From: an uncultured Pseudophaeobacter sp.
Lineage (GTDB): Bacteria; Pseudomonadota; Alphaproteobacteria; Rhodobacterales; Rhodobacteraceae
Assembly (NCBI GenBank): GCA_905479575.1
Contig: CAJQNB010000006.1
Location: 1 to 32,230 of the forward strand
Length of the DNA stretch: 32,230 nucleotides
Direction of reading: 5' to 3'
Shown here: piece after piece, positions 16,621 through 25,562 of the stretch
Position numbering within the stretch: position 1 is the first letter of the stretch
Layout of the letters: each line of letters opens with the position of its first letter
Translations under genes and position numbers: made by a program
Notes under the pieces: model-generated
Database searches by the model: none
Told to the model about the DNA's origin: nothing
The model's input: only the letters and a program-made list of their open reading frames with translations

Positions 16621-18465
16621 TCAGAAATCGTCCCAGCCGACAGCCGCTGGCAGAGCGGATGAAGAGGAGTCTTCGGCGAAGAAATCATCTTCGGATTCGT
16701 GGAACTCGCTATGTACTGCCGGAGCAGGCGCCGGAGAGGCTGACTGGACGGGTGCCATAGTCCGGTCGTTGCCGGTCTTGAAGACCGAAACCTGATTGGC
16801 CAGCTCGCTTGCATCGTTGCGCAGGATCTGGCTGGCAGCGGTGCTTTCTTCGACCATAGCAGCATTGTGCTGGGTCACGTGATCCAGTTGCGAAACGCCG
16901 GTGTTGATTTCCAGCAGTGTCGTGGACTGTTCGCTGGCGCCTTGGGCAATTTCTGCCACATGGTTGGAGATTGTCCCAACGCGGCTGATGATGCTATCCA
17001 GCTCGCTGCCGGCCTTGCCGACCAGATCCACACCTTTGGAAACATGCTGCGAGCTTTCGGAGATCAATTGTTTGATTTCCTGTGCCGCATCGGAAGACCG
17101 CTGCGCCAGGGCACGCACTTCGGAGGCAACCACGGCAAACCCACGACCGGCTTCGCCTGCACGGGCGGCCTCAACCCCGGCGTTGAGCGCCAGAAGGTTG
17201 GTCTGGAAGGAGATATCGTCAATCACCGAGATGATCTGCGAGATCTGGTTCGAAGAGGTCTCGATCTCGGACATGGCATTGACCGCATCGGTGACAACCT
17301 GGCCACTTTGCTTGGCGCCACTCTGGGCCTCCTCAACAATGACTTCCACCTGTTTTGCACCCTCTGCTGCGGATTTCACGCTCACGGTGAGCTGTTCCAT
17401 CGCCGCAGCGGTTTCTTCCAGGGTGGCTGCCTGGCTTTCGGTCCGTTGCGACAGATCGGCAGAGGATTGGCTGATTTCTTCTGCATTGGCGCGGATCCGG
17501 GTAGTGCTTTCCACAACCGCATTCATGATCCCAACCAGGGTAGACCGCGTGGTGTTGTAGTTGGTGCGCAGGCTCTCATATTCGCCTTTGAACGGCGTAT
17601 TGATGGCCTGTGTCAGATCACCTTCTGACATGCTTTGCAGGGCACGGTTCAACCGGTCGACGACATGTTTCTGCGCTTCCTGGGCTTGCTGGCGTTCTTC
17701 TTCAACCGCCTGGGCCGCAGTGAGCTGGGTTTTCAAATTGTCGATGGTGCGGGCAATAGCGCCCATTTCGTCGCGGCGGTCCAGCAGTGGGACGGGCTGG
17801 GTATAGTCGCCATCCGCGATCACATTGATGGTCTCGCCAACGGTTTTCAGGGGGCGTGACAGAATTCTGCGAAGGGCAAATACCGACAGCAGACACATGA
17901 TGACAAAAGCAGTCCCCGCAAAGATATGCGTCATTGTCTGGCCTGGGGCGGCCTCGGCAAAGGCGCGTTCGGGCGACCAGATCATGGCCACCGATCCAAC
18001 CAGTACGTCAGCATTGGCACCGGCCATCGCAGGTGCAGCGATGAAATAGCCGTCGGCGCTGGTTTCCAATGCACCGGATTCCGCAGAAGTAATGCCCAAA
18101 AGGGTCAGGGCCTCGATATCTGCTTCACTGGCGTCCCCGGCAGTGGCGACGACTTTGCCTTTGCTGTTAATCGCCGCACCAAACAGGGCGCGTCCGTCGG
18201 AGAGTTCAAGAATGTTCAGGATATCCGTCGAGAGCCGATCGGCATCACCAAAGCGGATGGAGCCACCACTGCGGGAGGCGACAGTAATAGTCACGCCATT
18301 GCCCAGGGTGTGGACACCCTTTTCAACGGCGGCCTCAAATGTGGCGTTGGTCCTGACCACAAGCGCGCCAGATACAATCATTGTGGTCGCGACGATGAGC
18401 AAGCAGCACTTCATGAAGACTGACATGCCTTTGAATAGGGTAATCGAGGGTATGCGGGCTTTCAT
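16621..18465 (-). CDS. Methyl-accepting chemotaxis protein
   Basis: This 614-residue chemoreceptor has two membrane segments (about 18-38 and 179-198) flanking a periplasmic sensing region of about 140 residues, then a HAMP domain (199-252), a second HAMP-like helical unit (about 275-320) and the signalling domain. The conserved hairpin tip reads [20 protein letters not shown] (about 416-435), the CheA/CheW contact. The C-terminal GWDDF resembles the NWETF-type tether that binds the methylation enzymes. Its ligand is unknown. The gene follows, by 49 bp, a separate exported Cache-like protein, which may be a sensing partner. AAAGG precedes the ATG. Confidence 0.95.
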   Translation of the reverse strand: MKARIPSITLFKGMSVFMKCCLLIVATTMIVSGALVVRTNATFEAAVEKGVHTLGNGVTITVASRSGGSIRFGDADRLSTDILNILELSDGRALFGAAINSKGKVVATAGDASEADIEALTLLGITSAESGALETSADGYFIAAPAMAGANADVLVGSVAMIWSPERAFAEAAPGQTMTHIFAGTAFVIMCLLSVFALRRILSRPLKTVGETINVIADGDYTQPVPLLDRRDEMGAIARTIDNLKTQLTAAQAVEEERQQAQEAQKHVVDRLNRALQSMSEGDLTQAINTPFKGEYESLRTNYNTTRSTLVGIMNAVVESTTRIRANAEEISQSSADLSQRTESQAATLEETAAAMEQLTVSVKSAAEGAKQVEVIVEEAQSGAKQSGQVVTDAVNAMSEIETSSNQISQIISVIDDISFQTNLLALNAGVEAARAGEAGRGFAVVASEVRALAQRSSDAAQEIKQLISESSQHVSKGVDLVGKAGSELDSIISRVGTISNHVAEIAQGASEQSTTLLEINTGVSQLDHVTQHNAAMVEESTAASQILRNDASELANQVSVFKTGNDRTMAPVQSASPAPAPAVHSEFHESEDDFFAEDSSSSALPAAVGWDDF

Positions 18466-18514
18466 TTTTTAACCTTTATTAGATAAATGCGCAGAGCTGC
18501 TTGCTGGATTAACG

Positions 18515-19084
18515 TTACATCAAGGAGTCAGCGTCGACGCCTACGGTCATGGCACCAATTGCGGCACCAGATTCCGTATCAACGATCGTCAGGGAAATTT
18601 GGGCTTGATATCGTTGGCTGGATTCATCCAGCTCAATCTCGCCAAAATGGACGGCATCCGAGCCAACGCTATAAGTCATCTGAAATTTGGCTTCGTCTCC
18701 TTGCCACATGTCTGATGTCGTGCCAGAGGCCGCGACATTCAGCCCCTGTGCATCCATGATGAAAATCTCGGTGATCCGGCCACCTGAGGATTCAATCTGA
18801 GTGCGCAGGAAGTCTGCAGCATCGTTACTCAGGACGTCGCTGATCAAAGCAGATTGGTCCTCGCCAACTTCAGCGCGCCACTGGAGATCCAGGGCGTCAA
18901 CATCGGCTTGGCTCATGCCACTCGTTTCACTGTTTTGGTTGGCAATGGCTTCGACCAACACGGGAGTCTGAGCCCAGTTGCGGATATTGGTTTCAAGATA
19001 GCTCTCCATTGCCGCATTATAATCTGCAGCAAAGGCGGGCATGGCGATTAGGGAAAACAAAGATGCAATCGTTAGGGTACGCAT
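18515..19084 (-). CDS. Exported PDC/Cache-like sensor domain protein
   Basis: This 189-residue protein has a signal peptide (MRTLTIASLFSLIAMPAFA, cleaved near residue 19) and one soluble domain. The segment ITEIFIMDAQGLNVAASG followed by DMWQGDEAKFQMTY is characteristic of PDC/Cache sensor domains (a strand ending in D-x-G, then WxGDE before the ligand loop). There is no transmembrane anchor after the domain and no signalling output. Its position directly upstream of a chemoreceptor suggests that it binds a ligand in the periplasm and presents it. GGAG precedes the ATG. The domain name is a judgement from pattern. Confidence 0.7.
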   Translation of the reverse strand: MRTLTIASLFSLIAMPAFAADYNAAMESYLETNIRNWAQTPVLVEAIANQNSETSGMSQADVDALDLQWRAEVGEDQSALISDVLSNDAADFLRTQIESSGGRITEIFIMDAQGLNVAASGTTSDMWQGDEAKFQMTYSVGSDAVHFGEIELDESSQRYQAQISLTIVDTESGAAIGAMTVGVDADSLM

Positions 19085-19215
19085 TAGTCACTCCTTAGAG
19101 GTGTCCGTCCAATTTTGGGTGGTCCAAGAGTATGGTTTGTGACTTACCGAGGTCTTAACTGGCCAAGTCCGGGCAGATTTGGAGCCGACAAGGGGCAGGG
19201 CCATCTGTTAGAAAG

Positions 19216-19247
19216 GGCCTGTCTTAAAACCGGCCTGTTTTAAGTCC
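19216..19247. repeat. Short tandem repeat, 2 x 16 bp
   Basis: Two adjacent units starting ggcctgt (19216-19231 and 19232-19247) agree at 13 of 16 positions. Confidence 0.65.
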
Positions 19248-19271
19248 CAATGTGGCAGTGGCTTGATAGGT

Positions 19272-19300
19272 AATTGATTTTGCAACATTTAAAATCAATT
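19272..19300. promoter_or_regulatory. Perfect AT-rich inverted repeat
   Basis: AATTGATTTT and AAAATCAATT are perfect complements with a 9-nt spacer. The AT-rich composition stands out in a GC-rich genome. It sits about 190 bp upstream of the Cache-MCP pair and could be an operator or a cruciform; it has no T-tract typical of a terminator. Confidence 0.45.
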
Positions 19301-19652
19301 TGGGGTGCGGGGAGTGAATTTTTTGCATGAGACTCGGTGCGGTATTTGCACAAAATTGGGAACATTTCTTCGTACTTTGGGTCTTTAGGCGGCGGCGGCG
19401 CTGGCAGCTAAGCCCTGTGAAATGCAGCCTAGGGTGAGGGTTTTCTCATCTAAAACCACTAGAGAGCGTAGAATCGGTTTGACCACTCTTGATCAAATGA
19501 TCCAGGTGTGAACGGTCTTGCCAAATGGGGCTTGTAGTGCGGCCTCCCGCCCTTCGGCGCGGCCGGTGCGGGCTGTCCAAACTGGCGGGTTTTCAGTCCC
19601 GGGCAGATTGCCGCGATTGCCTCTGGTTGGGTCTCGGCCCTATGGTCATAGA

Positions 19653-20552
19653 ATGATAGAACTCAGAGATTTACAATTGGTGACGGCTCTGGCCCGGCAT
19701 AAGCATTTTGCCAAGGCGGCCAAAGACTGCGGCATGTCCCAGCCGGCCTTTTCCATGCGCATTCGCAACCTTGAGGAAAAGCTGGGCCTCTCGATTGTTC
19801 GGCGGGGCAACCGGTTTCAGGGTTTGACAGGTGAAGGCGAGATGATCGTGCGCCGAGCGCGCGGGATTTTGGATGACGCCAAAGCACTGGAGCAAGAGGT
19901 TTCAGCCTCGCGGGGGGAAGTGACCGGAACCCTGATGTTGGGGGTGGTGCCCACTGCGACCGCTTTTGCGGCTCAGGTGGTGAACCGCTTGCACGAGGTG
20001 CATCCACGGGTTTTGGTCCATATTGATGTCACCACCTCAATGGCGATTCAGCAGCGCATCCTGGATGGTACCATCGACGCTGGCGTGACCTATAGCGATA
20101 GCGTGCCGCCCGGATTGGTCGCAACCACCCATCTGTATGAAGAAAGCTATGTGTTGCTGGCCCCGGAACCCATGGTGGCGCATCTGGGTGAAAGCATCAG
20201 TTGGCAGGCTGCCGCTGCTCTGCCCCTCAGCCTGCTGGAGCCGGGGATGCAAAACCGGCGTATTCTCGACCGTATCTTTGCTGGCCTGGAGGTCAAACCT
20301 GACGTGATGTCTGAATCCAGCGGCTTTATGTCAGCGATTATTATGGCGCGCGAAGGCGCGGTGGCGACCATTCTGCCACGGGCCCTGGCGGATGCCTTGG
20401 GAGAGATCGTCGGCACCCGTGTGCTTGACCTGATGAGCGCTGGAGACATGGAATCGCAGGCGCGCCCGCTCTGCCTCGCCTGCCTGCAGCGCACGCCGGA
20501 ACTGACCACCGTCGCCTCTTTGCGCCGGGTTGTTGCCGCCTTTATGCGATAA
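19653..20552 (+). CDS. LysR-family regulator next to formate dehydrogenase (FdsR-like)
   Basis: This 299-residue protein has the LysR HTH (DLQLVTALARHKHFAKAAKD then CGMSQPAFSMRIRNLEEKLG) and an effector domain from about residue 90 (GTLMLGVVPTATAFAAQVV). It lies 98 bp upstream of fdsGB in the same direction, the usual place for the regulator of soluble formate dehydrogenase operons. A T-N11-A dyad is present in the gap. The start is 19653 because family similarity begins there; the 45 residues open upstream do not resemble LysR. Confidence 0.87.
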   Translation: MIELRDLQLVTALARHKHFAKAAKDCGMSQPAFSMRIRNLEEKLGLSIVRRGNRFQGLTGEGEMIVRRARGILDDAKALEQEVSASRGEVTGTLMLGVVPTATAFAAQVVNRLHEVHPRVLVHIDVTTSMAIQQRILDGTIDAGVTYSDSVPPGLVATTHLYEESYVLLAPEPMVAHLGESISWQAAAALPLSLLEPGMQNRRILDRIFAGLEVKPDVMSESSGFMSAIIMAREGAVATILPRALADALGEIVGTRVLDLMSAGDMESQARPLCLACLQRTPELTTVASLRRVVAAFMR

Positions 20553-20563
20553 GCTTTCGTTAT

Positions 20564-20576
20564 TGCGCATTCCGCA
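20564..20576 (+). promoter_or_regulatory. Candidate LysR-type operator before the fds operon
   Basis: TGCG-N5-CGCA forms a 13-bp dyad that also fits the LysR T-N11-A rule. It lies 75 bp before the fdsGB start, and a TTGACG at 20585-20590 could be the -35. The formate dehydrogenase LysR protein next door is the likely binder. Confidence 0.4.
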
Positions 20577-20650
20577 CATACAATTTGACGATATGATTTC
20601 CTGATGACATTTGCCGAGAAAAGGCACGTGCGTAATTTTTGGAGGTCAGC

Positions 20651-22339
20651 GTGGCACCATTGGACAATAGCAAGGGCGTCTGGAAATCCGGCAAAGGCAA
20701 GGGGCGCAAAACGCCCAAGGGTCGCCAGCTGGAGGATCAGGCACATAGCGAGGTTCTGGCACTTCTGGGTGATCGGCCCCGCAATCGGGATTTGTTGATC
20801 GAGTTTTTGCACCTGATCCAGGATGCCTATGGCCATCTGAGCGCCGCGCATATCCGTGCCTTGGCGGAAGAGATGCGCACTGGCCAGGCAGAGATCTACG
20901 AGGTGGCCTCGTTCTATGCCCATTTTGATGTGGTCAAGGAAGGCGAGACACCGCCGCCCGCGCTGACCATCCGCGTTTGCGATTCCCTGTCCTGCGAAAT
21001 GGCCGGCGCCCAGCAGCTGAAACAGGCCCTGGAAGACGGCCTGGATGCGTCACAGGTCCGTGTGTTGCGGGCGCCCTGCATGGGCCGCTGTGATACCGCT
21101 CCGGTGCTGGAAATCGGCCATAACCACATTGACCACGCCACCGTCGAAAAGGTGCAGGCGGCCATTGCGGCAGAGGACACCCATGTGCATGTCCCTGCCT
21201 ATGAAACCTTGGCAGATTATCAGGCTGACGGCGGCTATGCGGTGCTAAAAGATCTGCGTGCGGGCGGCGACTGGGAAGCGGTTCAGGCCAAGATCAAAGA
21301 GGCAGGGTTGCGGGGTCTGGGTGGCGCGGGGTTCCCATCGGGCACCAAATGGGGCTTTGTACGCGCCAATGAAGGCACGCGCTATCTGGCCGTCAACGGT
21401 GACGAGGGCGAGCCGGGCACCTTCAAGGACCGCTACTATCTGGAGCGCACCCCACATGTCTTCTTGGAAGGCATGCTGATTGCGGCCTGGGCGGTTGAGG
21501 CGGAAAAAGCCTTTATCTACATGCGCGATGAATACCCTGCGGTACTGGAGATCCTGGCAACCGAGATCAAGGCGCTGGAACAGGCTGGTATTGTCGAACC
21601 CGGATATATTGATCTACGCCGTGGCGCGGGGGCCTATATCTGTGGCGAAGAGAGCGCCATGATCGAGTCGATTGAGGGCAAACGCGGCGAGCCACGCCAC
21701 CGTCCGCCCTTTGTGGCGCAGGTGGGGATCTTTGGCCGACCAACGCTCGTGCATAACGTCGAGACCCTGTACTGGGTCTGCAAGATCAACCGCGAAGGCC
21801 CCGAGTGCCTGAATTCGGTTGAAAAGAACGGCCGCAAGGGCCTGCGCAGCTATTCGGTCTCCGGTCGCGTCAAGAACCCCGGCGTACATCTGCTGCCTGC
21901 GGGTTCCACCATCACTGATATTATTGCGGCCTGTGGCGGCATGCTCGAGGGTCACACCTTTAAGGCCTATCAGCCGGGTGGCCCGTCTTCGGGTCTACTG
22001 CCTGCCTCGATGCATGATGTGCCCTTGGATTTTGACACTCTGCAGCCCCATGGCACATTCATTGGCTCTGCTGCTGTTGTGGTGCTGTCGGACCAGGATT
22101 CGGCCCGCGATGCGGCGCTGAACATGCTGCGTTTCTTTGAAGATGAAAGCTGCGGCCAGTGCACCCCCTGCCGGGTGGGCTGCGAAAAAGCCGTCAAACT
22201 GATGGGCGAAAAGAAATGGGACCAGGGTCTGTTGGAAGAGCTGAGCGCCGCCATGGTTGATACCTCGATCTGCGGCCTGGGCCAGGCTGCGCCCAATCCC
22301 ATCCGTCTGACCATCAAACACTTCCCCGAGGAGGTCTGA
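20651..22339 (+). CDS. fdsB: NAD-dependent formate dehydrogenase, fused gamma-beta subunit (FdsG-FdsB)
   Basis: This 562-residue protein joins a NuoE-like and a NuoF-like unit. The first has the [2Fe-2S] cysteines 110, 115, 143 and 147 (CDSLSC and CMGRC). The second has the FMN/NAD loop GLRGLGGAGFPSGTKW (219-234), CGEESAMIESIEGKRG, and the [4Fe-4S] set CGQCTPC (501, 504, 507) plus Cys541. It passes electrons from FdsA to NAD+. FdsG and FdsB are separate in Rhodobacter capsulatus; here they are fused. The start is GTG at 20651, with GGAGG 5 nt upstream; a TTG at 20639 overlaps the RBS and is unlikely. Confidence 0.93.
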   Translation: MAPLDNSKGVWKSGKGKGRKTPKGRQLEDQAHSEVLALLGDRPRNRDLLIEFLHLIQDAYGHLSAAHIRALAEEMRTGQAEIYEVASFYAHFDVVKEGETPPPALTIRVCDSLSCEMAGAQQLKQALEDGLDASQVRVLRAPCMGRCDTAPVLEIGHNHIDHATVEKVQAAIAAEDTHVHVPAYETLADYQADGGYAVLKDLRAGGDWEAVQAKIKEAGLRGLGGAGFPSGTKWGFVRANEGTRYLAVNGDEGEPGTFKDRYYLERTPHVFLEGMLIAAWAVEAEKAFIYMRDEYPAVLEILATEIKALEQAGIVEPGYIDLRRGAGAYICGEESAMIESIEGKRGEPRHRPPFVAQVGIFGRPTLVHNVETLYWVCKINREGPECLNSVEKNGRKGLRSYSVSGRVKNPGVHLLPAGSTITDIIAACGGMLEGHTFKAYQPGGPSSGLLPASMHDVPLDFDTLQPHGTFIGSAAVVVLSDQDSARDAALNMLRFFEDESCGQCTPCRVGCEKAVKLMGEKKWDQGLLEELSAAMVDTSICGLGQAAPNPIRLTIKHFPEEV

Positions 22340-22340
22340 G

Positions 22341-22469
22341 ATGTACAGCGTAACTGAGATCTTCCGCCCGGCGGGTTTCGCCGGGCAGCGCCCGACCCGC
22401 CCCCATGGGCGGGCGCTTCACGCCCACCCCGGGACGGGCGCTGCCCTCCGCGTGACACACCAGATGGAA
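22341..22469 (+). repeat. Palindrome-rich insertion between fdsB and fdsA, flanked by direct repeats
   Basis: The 10-mer gaggtctgag occurs at 22331-22340 and 22470-22479, framing 129 bp. The first copy holds the fdsB stop, and the second lies just before the fdsA ATG. Inside are strong inverted repeats: GCCCGGCG/CGCCGGGC (22366-22386), CCCGCCC/GGGCGGG, and GCGCCCG/CGGGCGC. The segment tcgccgggcaRcgcccg recurs downstream of fdsA at about 25487. It looks like a REP/MITE-type insertion. Confidence 0.65.
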
Positions 22470-22478
22470 GAGGTCTGA
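22341..22478 (+). CDS. Small ORF (45 aa) between fdsB and fdsA
   Basis: The frame opens with ATG one base after the fdsB stop and ends with TGA 3 bp before the fdsA ATG. The product begins MYSVTEIFRPAGF, is Arg/Pro/Gly/His-rich, and ends in MEEV, echoing the PEEV end of FdsB because the flanking repeat is duplicated. It reads through the palindromic insertion. It has no recognised relatives. It may be translated simply to keep ribosomes moving across the insertion to fdsA, or it may be accidental. Upstream, the fdsB 3' end supplies GAGGAGG as an RBS 8 nt before the ATG. Confidence 0.35.
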   Translation: MYSVTEIFRPAGFAGQRPTRPHGRALHAHPGTGAALRVTHQMEEV

Positions 22479-22481
22479 GCC

Positions 22482-25256
22482 ATGAGCGATAAAATCACAT
22501 TCACCCTCGATGGCGAGCAGGTCACAGCCGAAGCAGGCCTGACCATCTGGGAAGTTGCCAATGGCCGGGGTTTGAAAATTCCGCATCTGTGCCACAAGCC
22601 ACAGCCGGGCTATCGCCCCGATGGCAACTGCCGCGCCTGCATGGTCGAGATCGAGGGCGAGCGCACATTGGCCGCGTCCTGCATTCGCGAACCCAGCTCA
22701 GGCATGGTGGTCACCACCAATAACGCCCGCGCGGAAGGCGCCCGTAAAATGGTGATGGAGCTGCTTGTCGCGGACCAGCCCAAGCAGGAAGAGGCGCATG
22801 ATAAGTCCTCGCACCTATGGGATATGGCGGCGCTGAACGGGGTTTCCGAGTCGCGCTTCCCCAAGCTGGAAGAAGGCCGCATTCCCTTGCTTGACGACAG
22901 CCATGTGGCGATGAGCGTCAACCTGGATGCCTGCATCTCCTGCGGGCTTTGTGTGCGCGCCTGCCGCGAAGTTCAGGTTAATGACGTCATCGGCATGGCC
23001 GGCCGGGGTCACGACGCCTATCCAACCTTTGATATTGCGGATCCCATGGGCGGCTCGTCCTGCGTGGCCTGCGGTGAATGTGTGCAGGCCTGCCCCACCG
23101 GGGCCTTGATGCCCGCCGCCGTGCTGGATGATCAGGGCGTTGGCGATCTGCAGGACTTTGATTCTGAAACCGAAAGCGTCTGCCCTTTCTGTGGGGTGGG
23201 CTGCAAGGTCAGCCTCAAGGTCAAGGATGGCAAGGTCAAACATGTGGAGGGCATCAACGGCCCCGCCAATGAAGGCCGCCTCTGTATCAAAGGCCGCTTT
23301 GGCTTTGACTATATCCACCATCCGCACCGCCTGACCAAACCGCTGATCCGCCGCGATGATGCCCCTGCCAAGGGACTGAACGTCGATCCCGGTGATCTGG
23401 CCACCCATTTCCGCGAAGCCAGCTGGGAAGAAGCCATGGAGCTGGCAGGCACCCGCCTGAAAGCTCTGCGGGATGAAGACCCCAAATCGGTTGCCGGGTT
23501 TGGCTCGGCCAAATGCACCAACGAAGAGGCCTATCTCTTCCAGAAGTTCATCCGCCAGGGGTTCAAGCACAACAACGTCGATCACTGTACCCGGCTATGC
23601 CATGCCTCATCGGTGACGGCGCTGATCGAAAACGTCGGCTCAGGCGCGGTGACCGCGACCTTCAACGAGATCGAAAATGCTGATGTGGCGATCATCATCG
23701 GCTCCAACCCGATCGAAAACCATCCCGTCGCAGCGACCTATTTCAAACAGTTCACCAAACGTGGTGGCAAGCTGATCGTGATGGATCCGCGCGGCGTCGG
23801 CATGCGCCGCTACGCAGCTGAGATGCTGCAATTCCGCCCCGGTGCGGATGTGTCGATGTTGAACGCAATCATGCATGTCATCGTCGAAGAAGAGCTCTAC
23901 GACGCCGATTACATCAAGCTGCGCACCGAAAACTGGGAGGCCGAGAAGGCCCATCTAAAAGACTTCACCCCGGAAAAAATGTCCGAAATCTGCGGCATCG
24001 AACCAGAGCAGCTGCGCCGCACCGCGCGCCTCTTTGCCAAGGCGAATGCGGGGATGATTTTCTGGGGCATGGGGGTTTCCCAGCATATCCACGGAACCGA
24101 CAATTCACGCTGCCTGATCAGCCTGGCGCTGATGACCGGAAATGTCGGTAAACCGGGCGCTGGTCTGCACCCTCTGCGCGGACAAAACAACGTGCAGGGT
24201 GCCTCTGATGCCGGCCTCATTCCGATGTTCCTGCCGGATTATCAGTCGGTTATGGATGACGGCATCCGCAAAAGCTTTACCGATGTCTGGGGCGGGGGAG
24301 ATTTCTCCAATGAGAAAGGCCTCACCGTGACCGAAATCGTGGACCAGGCCTATGCGGGCAACATCAAGGGTATGTATATCCAGGGTGAAAACCCGGCCAT
24401 GTCCGACCCTGATGCCGATCACGCCCGCGAGGCCTTTGCCAAGCTGGACCTGATGATCGTGCAGGATATCTTCCTGACGGAAACGGCAAACTTTGCCGAT
24501 ATCATCCTGCCCGCCTCGGCGCTCTATGAAAAGAACGGCACCGTTTCCAACACCAACCGCCAGGTGCAGCGGGTTCGTCCCGCTGTGGCGCCTCCGGGTG
24601 AGGCGCGCGAAGATTGGAAAGTCACCGTCGAGCTGGCGCAGCGTATTGGCCTGCCCTGGGACTACGCCGATGTCTCCGAAGTCTTTGCCGAGATGAAGCT
24701 CAACATGAAGTCGCTTGACAATATCACCTGGGAGCGCCTGGAAACCGAAACCATCACCTATCCGTCGCTGCATGCAACCGACCCTGGTCAGGCGATTGTC
24801 TTTGGCGATGGTTTCCCCCGGGTTGACGGGCGCGCGCGCTTCACGCCCGCCAGTGTGATTGCACCGGATGAGGCCCCGGATGCGGACTATCCGATGATCA
24901 TGACCACCGGGCGGCAGCTGGAACATTGGCACACCGGGTCGATGACCCGGCGCTCGCTGGTGCTGGACGCGGTTGAGCCCGAGGCCAACTGTTCATTGCA
25001 TCCAAAAACCCTGCGCGCTCTGGGGGTGGAGCCTGGGGATATGGTCCGTCTGTCCACCCGTCGCGGCTCGATTGAGATCATGGCCCGTGCAGACCGCGCT
25101 ATCGCCGAGGATATGGTGTTTGTGCCTTTCGCCTATGTCGAAGCCGCCGCCAATATCCTGACCAACCCTGCGCTGGACCCCTACGGCAAAATCCCTGAGT
25201 TCAAATTTGCGGCGGTGAAAATCGAAAAAGCCGAAGGCCAGATCGCAGCACAATAG
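22482..25256 (+). CDS. fdsA: NAD-dependent formate dehydrogenase, molybdenum alpha subunit
   Basis: FdsA oxidises formate to CO2 at a bis-MGD molybdenum centre. The 924-residue protein has an N-terminal [2Fe-2S] ferredoxin domain (Cys37, 50, 53, 67), two ferredoxin-like [4Fe-4S] motifs (CISCGLC from 151 and CVACGEC from 194), a further cluster in CPFCGVGC (234-241), and the Mo ligand Cys373 next to His374 (RLCHASS). Cys, not selenocysteine, is the ligand; there is no in-frame TGA. The C-terminal MGD-binding domain begins around MIMTTGRQLEHWHTGSMTRR. The enzyme is cytoplasmic. A strong terminator follows, so fdhD and the delta subunit are not in this operon. Confidence 0.96.
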   Translation: MSDKITFTLDGEQVTAEAGLTIWEVANGRGLKIPHLCHKPQPGYRPDGNCRACMVEIEGERTLAASCIREPSSGMVVTTNNARAEGARKMVMELLVADQPKQEEAHDKSSHLWDMAALNGVSESRFPKLEEGRIPLLDDSHVAMSVNLDACISCGLCVRACREVQVNDVIGMAGRGHDAYPTFDIADPMGGSSCVACGECVQACPTGALMPAAVLDDQGVGDLQDFDSETESVCPFCGVGCKVSLKVKDGKVKHVEGINGPANEGRLCIKGRFGFDYIHHPHRLTKPLIRRDDAPAKGLNVDPGDLATHFREASWEEAMELAGTRLKALRDEDPKSVAGFGSAKCTNEEAYLFQKFIRQGFKHNNVDHCTRLCHASSVTALIENVGSGAVTATFNEIENADVAIIIGSNPIENHPVAATYFKQFTKRGGKLIVMDPRGVGMRRYAAEMLQFRPGADVSMLNAIMHVIVEEELYDADYIKLRTENWEAEKAHLKDFTPEKMSEICGIEPEQLRRTARLFAKANAGMIFWGMGVSQHIHGTDNSRCLISLALMTGNVGKPGAGLHPLRGQNNVQGASDAGLIPMFLPDYQSVMDDGIRKSFTDVWGGGDFSNEKGLTVTEIVDQAYAGNIKGMYIQGENPAMSDPDADHAREAFAKLDLMIVQDIFLTETANFADIILPASALYEKNGTVSNTNRQVQRVRPAVAPPGEAREDWKVTVELAQRIGLPWDYADVSEVFAEMKLNMKSLDNITWERLETETITYPSLHATDPGQAIVFGDGFPRVDGRARFTPASVIAPDEAPDADYPMIMTTGRQLEHWHTGSMTRRSLVLDAVEPEANCSLHPKTLRALGVEPGDMVRLSTRRGSIEIMARADRAIAEDMVFVPFAYVEAAANILTNPALDPYGKIPEFKFAAVKIEKAEGQIAAQ

Positions 25257-25284
25257 CGGGCGTTTTTCTGCAGCTTATACCATT

Positions 25285-25319
25285 GGGCGCGACATCTTGG
25301 ATGTCGCGCCCTCTCTTTT
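25285..25319 (+). terminator. Rho-independent terminator after fdsA
   Basis: GGGCGCGACAT and ATGTCGCGCCC pair over 11 bp around the loop CTTGG, followed by TCTCTTTT. It lies 28 bp past the fdsA stop and closes the fds operon. Confidence 0.92.
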
Positions 25320-25435
25320 GACCGTACCCTCTGTGCCCACTGTGGAGACCTGCGGTCAAGGAGCCCGGCAGGGCCCGCGCTTTGCGCGGCTTGTCCTTGA
25401 GGGCAGAGCTCCAGATCTTAAAATTGATCAGGCGC

Positions 25436-25461
25436 ATTGAGGGGCAGATTTGCCCCTCAAT
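25436..25461. terminator. Perfect hairpin between convergent fdsA and DUF1330
   Basis: ATTGAGGGGCA and TGCCCCTCAAT form an 11-bp perfect stem with a 4-nt loop. No clean T-tract follows on either strand, though T-rich sequence starts 13 bp further on the plus strand. It may terminate DUF1330 transcription arriving on the minus strand. Confidence 0.45.
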
Positions 25462-25487
25462 CGCATCTCAGCACATTTTCTTTTCTT

Positions 25488-25562
25488 CGCCGGGCAACGC
25501 CCGGCGCTGGGCCCAACGGGAGGGGGCGGGGCTTGCCCCTGCGCCCGACGGGCGGGAGCGCG
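25488..25562. repeat. REP-like palindromic repeat
   Basis: CGCCGGGC-AAC-GCCCGGCG (25488-25506) is followed by further GC-rich dyads (AGGG..GGGGC-tt-GCCCC..CCC and GCGCCCGACGGGCG). The stretch tcgccgggcaacgcccg is almost the same as one inside the fdsB-fdsA insertion (one base differs). It lies between convergent gene ends, the usual home of REP elements. The rest of 25320-25435 shows only GC-rich imperfect dyads. Confidence 0.65.

Larger units (their letters stand above)
19085..19652. other. Long intergenic region between the Cache-MCP and LysR-fds units
   Basis: About 570 bp without a convincing gene separate two divergent transcription units. It holds a 16-bp tandem duplication (19216-19247) and a perfect AT-rich hairpin (19272-19300). 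An open frame from 19518 runs into the LysR gene but looks non-coding upstream of 19653. No tRNA or sRNA structure was recognised. Confidence 0.6.

Noticed and set aside
19492..19525. TGATCC upstream of the FdsR-like gene as a fourth RpoE promoter
   Set aside because: At 18-bp spacing the -10 position reads CAAAT instead of TAnnn, and the region does not lead a known RpoE-type target.
22482..25256. Selenocysteine in formate dehydrogenase
   Set aside because: The metal ligand is encoded as Cys (residue 373) and there is no in-frame TGA.
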